A stretch of DNA of 64,000 nucleotides from Dyadobacter beijingensis DSM 21582 (GTDB lineage: Bacteria > Bacteroidota > Bacteroidia > Cytophagales > Spirosomataceae), in NCBI RefSeq assembly GCF_000382205.1, contig NZ_KB907788.1, positions 930,001-994,000 of the forward strand. Direction: 5' to 3'. This document shows positions 43,187-51,754 of the stretch, one piece after another. A program made the translations under genes and the position numbers. Numbering within the stretch: the first letter of the stretch is position 1; every line of letters begins with the position of its first letter. The notes under the pieces were generated by a model, which saw nothing but the letters and a program-made list of their open reading frames with translations, was not told the DNA's origin and ran no database searches.

Positions 43187-44119
43187 TCAATAATTTCTTT
43201 CTTTCAAATAATCATCCAGCTCCTTTTTCGTCATCGGCAGCTTGCCCGGATAGTTGTTTACCCAGTTGAGGAAGTCCTTCTGGATCGCGTCCGACCATTT
43301 GGTATCGATTTCCCCGGGCGTGTATTTGCCCTCACGGAGGCGCAGGTGACCGAATTCGTCGCGCAGCGCCGTTACTTCCGATGTCAGCACGAGCTCTTCC
43401 ACCAAATGGGCGGGAATAAAGATCGTACCGTATTTTTTAGCGAGCACAATATCTCCCGGCAGCACCACCGCGCGTCCGATGCGGATCGGCGTGTTGATGT
43501 TCGTCAGCATCATTTGCTGGATGTACGACGGGTCCTGGCCTTTGATCCACGCGTTGAAACCTTTGATCTCGCTCAGACCTTCCACATCGCGCACAGAGCC
43601 GTAAAAGATCACCCCACGCTTGGATTTGGCATAAATGGAGTTGCCCAGGTTGTCGCCTATGAGCGTCCCGTCCGCGATTTTACCATAGCCGTCGGCCACA
43701 TACACGTCGCCTTCTTTGAGGACGTCGATGGGCCAGGAGTTGGTACCGCCGGTTTGCACGCGCCCTTCTTTTTTACCGGTTTCCTTCACCAGGTCCTGCA
43801 AATCGGGGCGGGCGGGCATGTACTGGGCGGTCACCACGCGGCCGGTCATGGAGCTGTCGGTGTGGATCAGCTGCCATTCGCCTTCAAACTGGTTGTGGTA
43901 GCCTTTGTTGCGCAGCACGCCCCAGGCTTCTTCCATCGAAATGTTTTTCAGGCGGGCCAGGATCGCGTCCGAAACGCGTGGACGGCCATCGGGCGAACGT
44001 TCTCCCTTCCAGCCGGCGGTGTAGGCTTTGATCTGATCAGGAGTGGGGGAGATCGCCTGTGCGTAGGAAGCGACGCTTCCCAGCACAAACGCCCCCGCAA
44101 GCAAGGTTTGTTTAAGCAT
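43187..44119 (-). CDS. Exported RraA-like (HMG/CHA-type) aldolase
   Basis: A 310-residue protein with a Sec signal (MLKQTLLAGAFVLGSVASYAQ). The RraA fold is recognised from VYVADGYGKIADGTLIGDNL (~139-158), then FYGSVRDVEGL with the R177-D178 pair that binds the metal-bound pyruvyl group in HMG/CHA aldolases. RraA relatives cleave 4-hydroxy-2-oxo acids to pyruvate plus an aldehyde; others inhibit RNase E, but that role does not fit an exported protein. Located between susD and the exported dehydratase-like gene (30 nt and 43 nt gaps), it would catalyse the step after the 2-keto-3-deoxy acid. That pathway is an inference. Confidence 0.85.
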   Translation of the reverse strand: MLKQTLLAGAFVLGSVASYAQAISPTPDQIKAYTAGWKGERSPDGRPRVSDAILARLKNISMEEAWGVLRNKGYHNQFEGEWQLIHTDSSMTGRVVTAQYMPARPDLQDLVKETGKKEGRVQTGGTNSWPIDVLKEGDVYVADGYGKIADGTLIGDNLGNSIYAKSKRGVIFYGSVRDVEGLSEIKGFNAWIKGQDPSYIQQMMLTNINTPIRIGRAVVLPGDIVLAKKYGTIFIPAHLVEELVLTSEVTALRDEFGHLRLREGKYTPGEIDTKWSDAIQKDFLNWVNNYPGKLPMTKKELDDYLKERNY

Positions 44120-44149
44120 AAAAGAGAAATTAAGGGTTGGTATTGATTG

Positions 44150-45682
44150 TTATTTATCCCAAAAAACGGGCGTTCCCAGCTCGTCCGGGCCCATTCTGGC
44201 AACTGCCTCCTTGTAGTTGGCTTCATTCACCGAGCGTTCCCTGACGGGGTACACCAATCTTTTGATAAAGTCCTTCACCGATGGATCTTTACCCGGGTAA
44301 TTGTTGATCGGGAGCGTCGGGAAGCCACTTCTGCGGAAGTTCGCCCAGGCTTCGGAGCCATTCAGGAACGAGGAGATCCAGTACTGGTTGTTGATCTGTT
44401 CCAATGCTTTGGCTGGTACGAACGGGTTGGCCGTTATGTAAGCGTCCTGGCTGGCCGCGGGAATGGTGGCGAGGACATCGTACGTGGGCAGCTGGTTCAT
44501 ATGCGCTTTTACACCAGCTTCGTAAAGTTCTTTTACGTTACCCGTTGACCAGCCGCGCTGTACCGCTTCGGCTTGTAACAGCAGGGTTTGCGACCAGGTG
44601 ATAAAAAACTCGGGCGCGTCAATTTTGCCGAGTGTACGACGGTTGATCTGCGAATATTTGAATGCGGAACCGATTTTTCCCGGGAAGCCAGGTGCATTGA
44701 CGATGGTGGATTCGTTGTAGCCGTATGGCATCCCGTCCTGATCGGCAGGCGTCGTATTCTCGGCACCGGCGGTGGCCAGCGGGTTGCTTGGCGCCTCATA
44801 TTTGATAGCGATTACCTTAAGGCGCGGATCATTCGAAGTTTTAAGGAAATCGATGAAGGCTTTGCCCATATAAACATTGCCACGCTCTGTTCCCTGGAAA
44901 TAACCGGCCAACGGATGGTTGAAGGTGCTGTTGAATGCAATGTAGGCGTTATCGGCGTTGGAGCTTTGGACGCCGCCATTGGCGGGGTCAAGCGCGATGG
45001 CCACCACGGACTTCGCTGTGGAAGGGTCAATTTTAGAATACCGCATTCCCGCACGCAACAGCAGGGAATTCCCCAGTTTTTTCCATTGCGCAATATTGCC
45101 TTTGAAGAAAAGGTCTCCCGATTCGATGGGCTTACTCGCGTCCAGCGCTTTGGTACCTTCCTGCAATTCTTTAATAAGGTCCTGGTAAATCACTTTCTGG
45201 TCGTCATATTTAGGCAGATTAATGCCTTCCAGAAAGGCCTTACCAGCCTCAGAATAGGGCACATCACCGTAAGTATCTACCAAAACCATAAAAACATAGG
45301 CCTTCCAGATCCGCGACATATTGTAAAGGTTGCTCCGTGCCGGATCGTCCTTCGTTTTTGCGATGACCGTGGTAAGCAGGTTCACCGGGCCGTTTTGCAG
45401 ATACAATGAGTTGAAGTTGGCATTCGAGTTCGGGTCGGAGAGCGCATTGTGGTTTCCTCCCTCTACAACCCCGGTGTAAGGCGTGTTGATCTGCTGCACG
45501 ATCTGCATCTGGTAGTTCTGCGTGGCGATGGCCGACGAAAACTCCGCATTGGAAAACAAATAAATAGGGTCGATCTCTGTCGCAAGGACGGGGTTTTTGT
45601 TAACCTCCTCAAAACCGCTATCACACGAATTGGCGCCAACAAGCATTGCGAGTGCTGCGGCATATATGAATAATCGTCTCAT
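44150..45682 (-). CDS. susD: SusD/RagB-family surface lipoprotein
   Basis: A 510-residue outer-membrane lipoprotein (signal then C20 in ANSC) of the SusD-like_2 group. It contains SRIWKAYVFMVLVDTYGDVPYSEA and the C-terminal NGSEAWANFRRSGFPTLP and SFLNG segments typical of the TPR fold. It forms the lid over the SusC channel encoded upstream (71-nt gap) and binds an oligomeric or acidic ligand. No polysaccharide-degrading enzyme is in the operon. The attached genes encode sugar-acid-like enzymes, so the ligand may be a small acid rather than a polysaccharide. Confidence 0.95.
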   Translation of the reverse strand: MRRLFIYAAALAMLVGANSCDSGFEEVNKNPVLATEIDPIYLFSNAEFSSAIATQNYQMQIVQQINTPYTGVVEGGNHNALSDPNSNANFNSLYLQNGPVNLLTTVIAKTKDDPARSNLYNMSRIWKAYVFMVLVDTYGDVPYSEAGKAFLEGINLPKYDDQKVIYQDLIKELQEGTKALDASKPIESGDLFFKGNIAQWKKLGNSLLLRAGMRYSKIDPSTAKSVVAIALDPANGGVQSSNADNAYIAFNSTFNHPLAGYFQGTERGNVYMGKAFIDFLKTSNDPRLKVIAIKYEAPSNPLATAGAENTTPADQDGMPYGYNESTIVNAPGFPGKIGSAFKYSQINRRTLGKIDAPEFFITWSQTLLLQAEAVQRGWSTGNVKELYEAGVKAHMNQLPTYDVLATIPAASQDAYITANPFVPAKALEQINNQYWISSFLNGSEAWANFRRSGFPTLPINNYPGKDPSVKDFIKRLVYPVRERSVNEANYKEAVARMGPDELGTPVFWDK

Positions 45683-45695
45683 ATGTTAGTGACTA

Positions 45696-45715
45696 AATGA
45701 TTGAATGATTGAATG
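45696..45715. repeat. AATGATTG tandem repeat between susC and susD
   Basis: Two and a half copies of AATGATTG lie in the 71-bp susC-susD gap, followed by a pyrimidine tract (45727-45755). Its 15-mer TCTTCCCTTTCCTCC (45733-45747) is the exact reverse complement of 50627-50641. Confidence 0.7.
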
Positions 45716-45753
45716 TTTTTCGTTTCTCTCTTTCTTCCCTTTCCTCCATTCTC

Positions 45754-48700
45754 CTATAACTTAATGTTCAAATTAACCCCATAACTCCGCGTCGTAGGAA
45801 GTGTATGCGTCTCGATGCCTTGTAGGTTGTCGGAGGCCGATACCTGTGCTTCGGGATCGAGGTTGTCGATATACTTCTTGATCATCAGTACGTTGTTGCA
45901 CATCGCAGAGAGCGTCAGGCCTTTGACGAAGGTCTTTTCCCGCAGGAAACGTGACAGGTCGTAACCGATTGAGAGCGTCCGCCAGCGTACGAATGCGCCA
46001 TTATATACAAAAGGCGAGGCCAGGTTTGTGCTGCGGTATGCGGTGTAAAATTGCTCGGCTTCGACACGCGTGGTGTTTGCTTCACCGGTGGCCGTGACAC
46101 TTTCCAGAAGTACGCCCCCTTCCCGACCCACCAGCGAGGATTTTGAGAGTCCTTCACGGAGGAAGTTCAGGTTGGAGTTCGAGAGGATCTTGTTGCCAGC
46201 CTTGAAATCGATTTGCGTTCCGATGCGGATGCCCTTTACATTGATGGTGTTCACCCACGCACCGACCCATTTCGGGATGGCACTGCCGAAAGACACAATG
46301 TTGCCTTGTTGCGGCAATCCAGCCGAGGTAATGATGCGGCCCTGTGCGTCACGCTTGTAATCGAAGCCGCGCAGCGACGCCAGCGGTTTGCCCACTTCGT
46401 GGGAAACAATCCCGAAAAATTCGCCGGTACCGACATCGAAACGCTGCTGCTTGTCGGCGAGCTCAATTACCTTGCTGATGTTGTAGCTGCCATTAAAGCT
46501 GGTTTCCCAGGTGAAGTTATCGTTGCGCACGGGTACGATAGTCAGCAAAAATTCCACACCCTGGTTCCGCAGCTTACCGACGTTTACTTTGGTCTGGCTG
46601 AAACCGGATGCATTGGAAATGTCGACGTTAAGAATCTCATCCACAGTGTTTTTACGGTAAAGCGAAAGATCCAGGTTCAGGCGGCTGTCGAAAGTTTTCA
46701 TTTCAAGACCCAATTCGGTTTCCTTCACTTTCAGCGGCCGGAGGTTTGCATTCGGGCTGACGGTCGAGGGCAGGTTGCCTAATGCCGTACCATTGAAGGG
46801 GTTGGCATTGATCCCGTAGTAAAGGTTGTTTGAATAGGGATCCGTATCGCCTCCTACTTCGGCATATGCTGCGCGCAGCTTTCCATAAGTGAGCCAGTCA
46901 GGGGCATTCTCAAATGCCTGACTGAACACGAAGCTACCGCTCACAGAGGGGTAGAGATAGCTGTTCGAGCCGGGGTTAAGTGTCGAAAACCAGTCGTTGC
47001 GGCCGGTAATGTTGACGAACAGGAAGTTCTTGTAAGAAAGTTCTGCTGAACCGTAAATCGAATTCACTTTCTTTTTGCTGTATCCATAGTTCGGGGTTTT
47101 CACTTGCCCGTTGCCGATCGTGTACAGGTCACGCACGTAGAAATTGGTCACAGCCGTCGAAATATTGTCGTTCACCTGCAGCATTTGGTTGCCGCCGAGT
47201 GTGATGTCTATCCCAAAGTTGCCGAATGTCCGGTTGGCACCGATGAGGATGTCCATGTTTCGCTCGCGGAATGTCGACACATCCTGGTAATAGTAGCCAT
47301 TGAATCCCGTTGTAACCGCGCTGATGGAGCGGGTACCGGTGGGGCGGTTGTAGTTGTACGGCCGCGTGTAGTAATCCTGCCCAATGCGGCCTTGCACGAA
47401 CAACCAGTTGGTGAAATCGTAGCGCACCGAAGTATTCCCAAAAATCCGGTCGCGGCGCACGTTTTCGAAGCGGTCGTAAGCCACCCAGTAGGGGTTGTTT
47501 CGGTTGGTAAAACGCGCCAGGGGCATTTCGTTGCCGTTGGCATCCTTGCGGTTTTTGAGCCAGTCGGCGTCGATGCTGGTAGCCATGGTATAAATGGTGG
47601 TGTTCGCATTCATGTCCTGGATACCGATCTGTGGCGGGTTCTTGTTGTACTCGTTGGAATAGTTCGCGTTCAGTTGCGCGGAAAGCTTTTTGGTAAACTT
47701 GTAGTTCAACCCGAGGTTGAAGATTTTTTTATGATAAGCCGAATTCGGCATGATCGCATTGGCATCGGTATTGGCAAAAGAGAGGCGGAAATTTCCTTTT
47801 TCATTGCCGCCTGATAATGCAACTGAATTGGTAAAACTGGTCCCTGTGCGGTAAAATCGTTTGATCCGGTCCTTGTGGGCGATATAGGGCTGCGTGCTGC
47901 CGTCGAACTGCGGCGTCGGCTTGCCGTCGAGCTTTTCGCCGAATGCAAATACGCCCGAGCTTTGTGCCTCCGCCACGGTGGTTGGGCGTTTTCCGAATTC
48001 TCCCTGGCCGTATTCGTATTGGAAATCGGTGTAGTCCAGTGCTTCCTGCGCCTGGAAATTCGAGTTCAGCTCGACACCGATACCGGTCGTTTTGCTGCCG
48101 CTTTTGGTAGTGATGATAATGGCCCCGTCCTTGGCACGAAAACCGTACAATGCCGCCGCAGCGGCACCTTTCAGCACCGTCATCGATTCGATATCGTCCT
48201 GGTTAATGCTCTGCAAACCATCGCCGGCATCGGACGAACCGCCGGTGGGGTTACCCGTTCCGTTTCCATTCGAACCGCCCGCCGAAACGCTGCTGTTATT
48301 GATCGGAATGCCGTTCACGATAATGAGCGGGGAGTTGTTGCCCCCGAAAGACGACTGGCCGCGGATACGGATCTTGGTGGAACCACCCGGACCGCTCGCC
48401 GGAGGCGTCACGTTCAGACCGGCCACTTTTCCCTGCAAGCTGTTACCGAGGTTGGTCGTGCGGTTGGTCGTCAGCTCTTCGGTATTCACCGTGGCTGTCG
48501 AATAGCCCAGTTTCTTCGCATCACGCTTGATACCCAGCGCCGTAACGACCACCATTTCCAGGTTGCGCACATCCGGCGTCATGGAAATATCGTAGTTCGA
48601 CTGGTTGCCGAGCGGAATTTCCTGCGGCGTGTAGCCGACATACGAGAACACGAGCGAGCCGCCCGCGTCGGGAACGCTCAGCTGGAATGCGCCTTCGGTG

Positions 48701-49212
48701 TCGGTGGCGGTACCGGCCTTGCTGCCCTTCACGACAATGCTCACGCCGGGTAGGGGAGCGCCCTTTTCGTCGGTCACCTTGCCGGTAATGTTCCGGTCGA
48801 TGCTGCCCTGAGAGCGGATCGTTTCGGGTAATGCGCTGCCGGGCTCGGCGGTGTTTTTGATGAGAACTACCTGTTTACCGTCGATTTTGTAAGTAATGTT
48901 CGCCGGTTTGAACAGATCGTCCAGGATGTCGCCCAGCGGGCGGTCGATCGCATTCAGCGAGACCTTCCGTTGCGATTTGATCAACGAAGAGCTGTACGTG
49001 AAACGCAACTGCGTCAGCTTGTTGAGTTTGTTTAGTACCGTCTTCATTTCCAGGTTGTTGACCTGTATCGTGATCTTCTGATTCAGAATATCCTGTGCCC
49101 CCACGGTGCCTGCTGCGGATACAGTGGCAAAGATTAAGGCAATAAATAATTGGTAAAGTGATATTCTCATAGCCCTGTAAAGTAGCCGGGATAGATGTCG
49201 GTGTTTTTTCAT
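45754..49212 (-). CDS. susC: SusC-type TonB-dependent outer-membrane transporter with STN signalling domain
   Basis: A 1152-residue TonB-dependent transporter starting at the ATG at 49212 (MKKHRHLSRLL); a second ATG at 49170 begins the signal peptide core (MRISLYQLFIALIFATVS). After cleavage near VGAQ comes an STN domain (~41-118, KITIQVNNLEMKTVLNKLNK). A CarboxypepD_reg domain (~140-215, ITGKVTDEKGAPLPGVSIVV), the plug (VVTALGIKRD, then LGNSLQGKVAGLNV) and a 22-strand barrel follow. The STN domain contacts the FecR-like anti-sigma encoded next door to report substrate binding. TonB box and plug are intact, so active import through SusC/SusD is expected. Substrate unknown. Confidence 0.96.
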   Translation of the reverse strand: MKKHRHLSRLLYRAMRISLYQLFIALIFATVSAAGTVGAQDILNQKITIQVNNLEMKTVLNKLNKLTQLRFTYSSSLIKSQRKVSLNAIDRPLGDILDDLFKPANITYKIDGKQVVLIKNTAEPGSALPETIRSQGSIDRNITGKVTDEKGAPLPGVSIVVKGSKAGTATDTEGAFQLSVPDAGGSLVFSYVGYTPQEIPLGNQSNYDISMTPDVRNLEMVVVTALGIKRDAKKLGYSTATVNTEELTTNRTTNLGNSLQGKVAGLNVTPPASGPGGSTKIRIRGQSSFGGNNSPLIIVNGIPINNSSVSAGGSNGNGTGNPTGGSSDAGDGLQSINQDDIESMTVLKGAAAAALYGFRAKDGAIIITTKSGSKTTGIGVELNSNFQAQEALDYTDFQYEYGQGEFGKRPTTVAEAQSSGVFAFGEKLDGKPTPQFDGSTQPYIAHKDRIKRFYRTGTSFTNSVALSGGNEKGNFRLSFANTDANAIMPNSAYHKKIFNLGLNYKFTKKLSAQLNANYSNEYNKNPPQIGIQDMNANTTIYTMATSIDADWLKNRKDANGNEMPLARFTNRNNPYWVAYDRFENVRRDRIFGNTSVRYDFTNWLFVQGRIGQDYYTRPYNYNRPTGTRSISAVTTGFNGYYYQDVSTFRERNMDILIGANRTFGNFGIDITLGGNQMLQVNDNISTAVTNFYVRDLYTIGNGQVKTPNYGYSKKKVNSIYGSAELSYKNFLFVNITGRNDWFSTLNPGSNSYLYPSVSGSFVFSQAFENAPDWLTYGKLRAAYAEVGGDTDPYSNNLYYGINANPFNGTALGNLPSTVSPNANLRPLKVKETELGLEMKTFDSRLNLDLSLYRKNTVDEILNVDISNASGFSQTKVNVGKLRNQGVEFLLTIVPVRNDNFTWETSFNGSYNISKVIELADKQQRFDVGTGEFFGIVSHEVGKPLASLRGFDYKRDAQGRIITSAGLPQQGNIVSFGSAIPKWVGAWVNTINVKGIRIGTQIDFKAGNKILSNSNLNFLREGLSKSSLVGREGGVLLESVTATGEANTTRVEAEQFYTAYRSTNLASPFVYNGAFVRWRTLSIGYDLSRFLREKTFVKGLTLSAMCNNVLMIKKYIDNLDPEAQVSASDNLQGIETHTLPTTRSYGVNLNIKL

Positions 49213-49424
49213 ACTTTTGAAAGTTTTGTTCTGTGCTGAAATGATGGGACAAAATGCTCCTGAACCGCCGCAGATGCCAGTCCGGGCGGGGGAGTTGCAG
49301 GGCCGGTGATGGCGCAATCATCACTGGCTCTTTATCATTCAATGGAAAAGCAGCGTCAATGGTATGTCATAGGCAGATCGAGGGATTAATGGTAGCTGAT
49401 TTTAGTCCTGAAAGGGTTTAGCGT

Positions 49425-50513
49425 TTAATTACAACCTTTGGAACGGATCAAAACCCGACCGTTCTCCATATCATAACCGGCACCGATGGCCTGGCAGATG
49501 GCGTTCAGGCGTTGTTTCAGATTTTCTTCGCCAAACTGCGCGCTGATCATACAGTTGGCAAGCGTTTCGGCCTGGTAATCGATGCTGATGCCATAAACCT
49601 TTGCCAGCGCGTCGAAAGCTTCGGTGACCGGCTTATCGTCAAAAACCTGGTCTTTTTGCACCGCGGATTCCGCCAGCAGCCCCGGATTCGCCGTGACGGC
49701 CTTTTCCAGCTTGTTGTCCTTCCGGTTAAAAACGACCTGCTGATTGGGGTTCAGTATCACCCCGGCCAACCGTGCATTGCCGTGCCGGGTTTCGTATTCT
49801 TTTTTGGGATAAACCGATACGCGACCCGTCTTTACAGCCACCATTTCGGTATTGTCGCCTTCAAACGCTTTCACGCGGAAGCTGGTACCGAGCACTTTGG
49901 TCACTGTTTCATTGGCATACACAAGGAAAGGCTGATCCGGATTTTTAGCTACGTCGAAGAATGCCTCGCCTGTGAGGTACACGCGCCGCTCGTTAGCCGC
50001 AAACGTGCGCGGGTAGCGGATGCTGCTGCCTTTGGAAAGGGTCGCAACGCTGTTATCGCTTAGCAATACGGTCATTTCGAGTTCGGTGCGGTTGGTCTGG
50101 GCCAGCATTTCCACCTCAGCCTGCACGGCCCGGGCCTGCGGCGTGCCGGTCTGGCCGGGATGCGTCGTATAATACAACCAGCTGAGCCCGCCGGTCAGTA
50201 GCAGCACCGCCGCCGCCCGCCATACGGCGCGACGGTAGAATGGAATGCCGTTCTCCATTTTCCGTGCTTCCGCGAGCCGGGTAATCTCCTCGATCTCGTG
50301 GCGGAGCATATCCTGCGAAAGGTCGTCCTTGTACAACTCATGCACGGCCAGCACCAGCTCCCGTGCACGCGCCGCGACGCCCGCACGGTCGGGATTCCCG
50401 ACGAGCCATTGTTGCCAGTAATGATCCAGTTCCGGTGTAGATGCCATGACCCAAAGCCGGAAAGACTCATCGGTGGCCAGTTCTTCTACTGTAAATGTTC
50501 GGTATAAACTCAT
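49425..50513 (-). CDS. FecR-family anti-sigma/sigma regulator
   Basis: A 362-residue membrane regulator. The N-terminal cytoplasmic part (~1-90, MSLYRTFTVEELATDESF) contacts the sigma factor. One helix (~97-115) crosses the membrane. The periplasmic part holds the FecR domain (ATLSKGSSIRYP, AANERRVYLTGEAFFDVAKN, VLGTSFRVKA) and a C-terminal DUF4974 region (~285-362, VFDDKPVTEAFDALAKVYG). It couples the STN domain of the SusC protein to release or activation of the ECF sigma. It lies 212 nt upstream of the susC start and 441 nt downstream of the sigma gene, unusually far apart, so each may have its own promoter. Confidence 0.94.
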   Translation of the reverse strand: MSLYRTFTVEELATDESFRLWVMASTPELDHYWQQWLVGNPDRAGVAARARELVLAVHELYKDDLSQDMLRHEIEEITRLAEARKMENGIPFYRRAVWRAAAVLLLTGGLSWLYYTTHPGQTGTPQARAVQAEVEMLAQTNRTELEMTVLLSDNSVATLSKGSSIRYPRTFAANERRVYLTGEAFFDVAKNPDQPFLVYANETVTKVLGTSFRVKAFEGDNTEMVAVKTGRVSVYPKKEYETRHGNARLAGVILNPNQQVVFNRKDNKLEKAVTANPGLLAESAVQKDQVFDDKPVTEAFDALAKVYGISIDYQAETLANCMISAQFGEENLKQRLNAICQAIGAGYDMENGRVLIRSKGCN

Positions 50514-50954
50514 GGGTTAAAATGAGACAGACTAACGGCGCCCTGCAGATGCTTTCAAAAGTGTATGTCACATTTCACCGCCGGGATAACCAAAAAAGTC
50601 AAAAAAAATTTTGAAAAATTATAAACGGAGGAAAGGGAAGAGGGAGTAAGGGGAGTAATGGGGTACTTTAAAGTATTATAAGTAATGAAAGAATTGTTCT
50701 TATTATATTTTTTAAAAAGTATTTAATGTATCTGACTATTTAAAAGTATAAAACATTCAGATATGGTCAATTCGTCATTTGGATCGGCCGCGGCGCGGCC
50801 TGCTGTTTCTAGAAAAAACATAGCCGCCAAACAAAAAATTGGCTCCGGAGGCGCCGCCTGGGGATTCAAGGAAACTTCTACGGAGTTGTTGAATCTTTGT
50901 TGCCTGCGATCGCTACAAACAGATTGCCCCTCCGGGGCGCAGGTAAGGCCGTCC
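50514..50954. other. Gene-free region between fecR-like and fecI-like genes with palindromic repeat-like DNA
   Basis: This 441-bp region splits an otherwise tight regulatory pair. The left half (50514-50760) is AT-rich with a polypurine tract (50627-50661). The right half is GC-rich and palindromic: GGCCGC-GGC-GCGGCC (50786-50800) and GCCCC-TCC-GGGGC (50927-50939) form hairpins, flanked by TACAAACAGATT and GGCCGTCCCTACG. The style matches dispersed REP-like elements of Bacteroidota. The 67-codon frame across it is not a gene. Confidence 0.55.
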
Positions 50955-51563
50955 CTACGAAATTAACAACCACATCAACCAAAAAAACTCCGCAGGCGCC
51001 CAGATCTCCTTAATCTCCTTCAATGTACGGTAAAGGAGGTTAGAGACACTTTGGCGGCCGAGGCCCATGATGCTGGCGATGTCTTCGTTGTCGAGGTTTT
51101 GGTAGAAGCGGAGGTAGATGATTTCCTGCTGGCGCTTCGAGAGCAGGGAGATAATGCGTTGGAGGTGGCCGTTCTGGAAGCGGATGTGCTCGGCTTCGAT
51201 GATGTTGGTTTCGATGGATGGATCGGATGGATCGGTGTCGAAAATGGCCTGTTGGGGCTCATGGAAGCGTTTGAGGCGAATGCTTTCCTTGATGAGCTTG
51301 TGGCGGAGCGCTTTCAGCAGGTAGGATTTGACGAATGCGGTCTCCGAAAGGAAGGTGCGGCGCTCCCAGAGTTCGAGGTAGAGCTCCTGGATGGAGTCGC
51401 GGATGAAGTCGGGGTCGGACGAGAACTTGGTGGCATAGTTGTACAGTGCCCGGTAATGCGTTTGGGCGAGCTGCCCCAGCGCCTCCGAGTCGCCGGCCTT
51501 GAACCGTTGCCAGAGCTTGCTATTCAGCTCATTGGCATGCGATATGTTGTTGTCCTGATTCAA
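50955..51563 (-). CDS. ECF sigma factor (FecI/sigma-70 family)
   Basis: A 202-residue ECF sigma. Region 2 contains YRALYNYATKFSSDPDFIRD and SIQELYLELWERR; region 4 contains LLSKRQQEIIYLRFYQNLDN and the HTH ASIMGLGRQSVSNLLYRTL. It should be activated through the FecR-like protein when the STN-carrying SusC binds substrate, then transcribe the susCD operon. The start is TTG at 51563, preceded by AAGGA; no ATG fits the frame until deep inside region 4. The C-terminus (EFFWLMWLLIS) is unusually hydrophobic. Confidence 0.92.
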   Translation of the reverse strand: MNQDNNISHANELNSKLWQRFKAGDSEALGQLAQTHYRALYNYATKFSSDPDFIRDSIQELYLELWERRTFLSETAFVKSYLLKALRHKLIKESIRLKRFHEPQQAIFDTDPSDPSIETNIIEAEHIRFQNGHLQRIISLLSKRQQEIIYLRFYQNLDNEDIASIMGLGRQSVSNLLYRTLKEIKEIWAPAEFFWLMWLLIS

Positions 51564-51686
51564 ATCCTTAATGCAACGGCAATGTTTTATTAAATCAATG
51601 AATTATACCAATCAAAGCGGCCAATAGTGGCATTCTCCTTGTGAAACGGCTGCAATTATTCTTGTAGTGAAGTGTCAGGGGAAGAT

Positions 51687-51750
51687 AAAACGGGGCGGTG
51701 AAACCCGCCCCGTCCGGATATTGCCCTGCGGCGACTGCAATGCGCCGCAG
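51687..51750 (-). terminator. Two tandem hairpins ending the cupredoxin-dehydrogenase operon
   Basis: The first hairpin after the stop has arms CTGCGGCG / CGCCGCAG (51726-51750). The second has arms ACGGGGCGG / CCGCCCCGT (51690-51713) and is followed on the minus strand by TTTT. Together they make a strong terminator for the minus-strand operon, 4 nt after its last stop. Confidence 0.85.
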
Positions 51751-51754
51751 TGGG

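Noticed and set aside
50763-50966. A 67-codon frame in the fecR-sigma gap
   Set aside because: It runs through palindromic repeat-like DNA and has no coding character.
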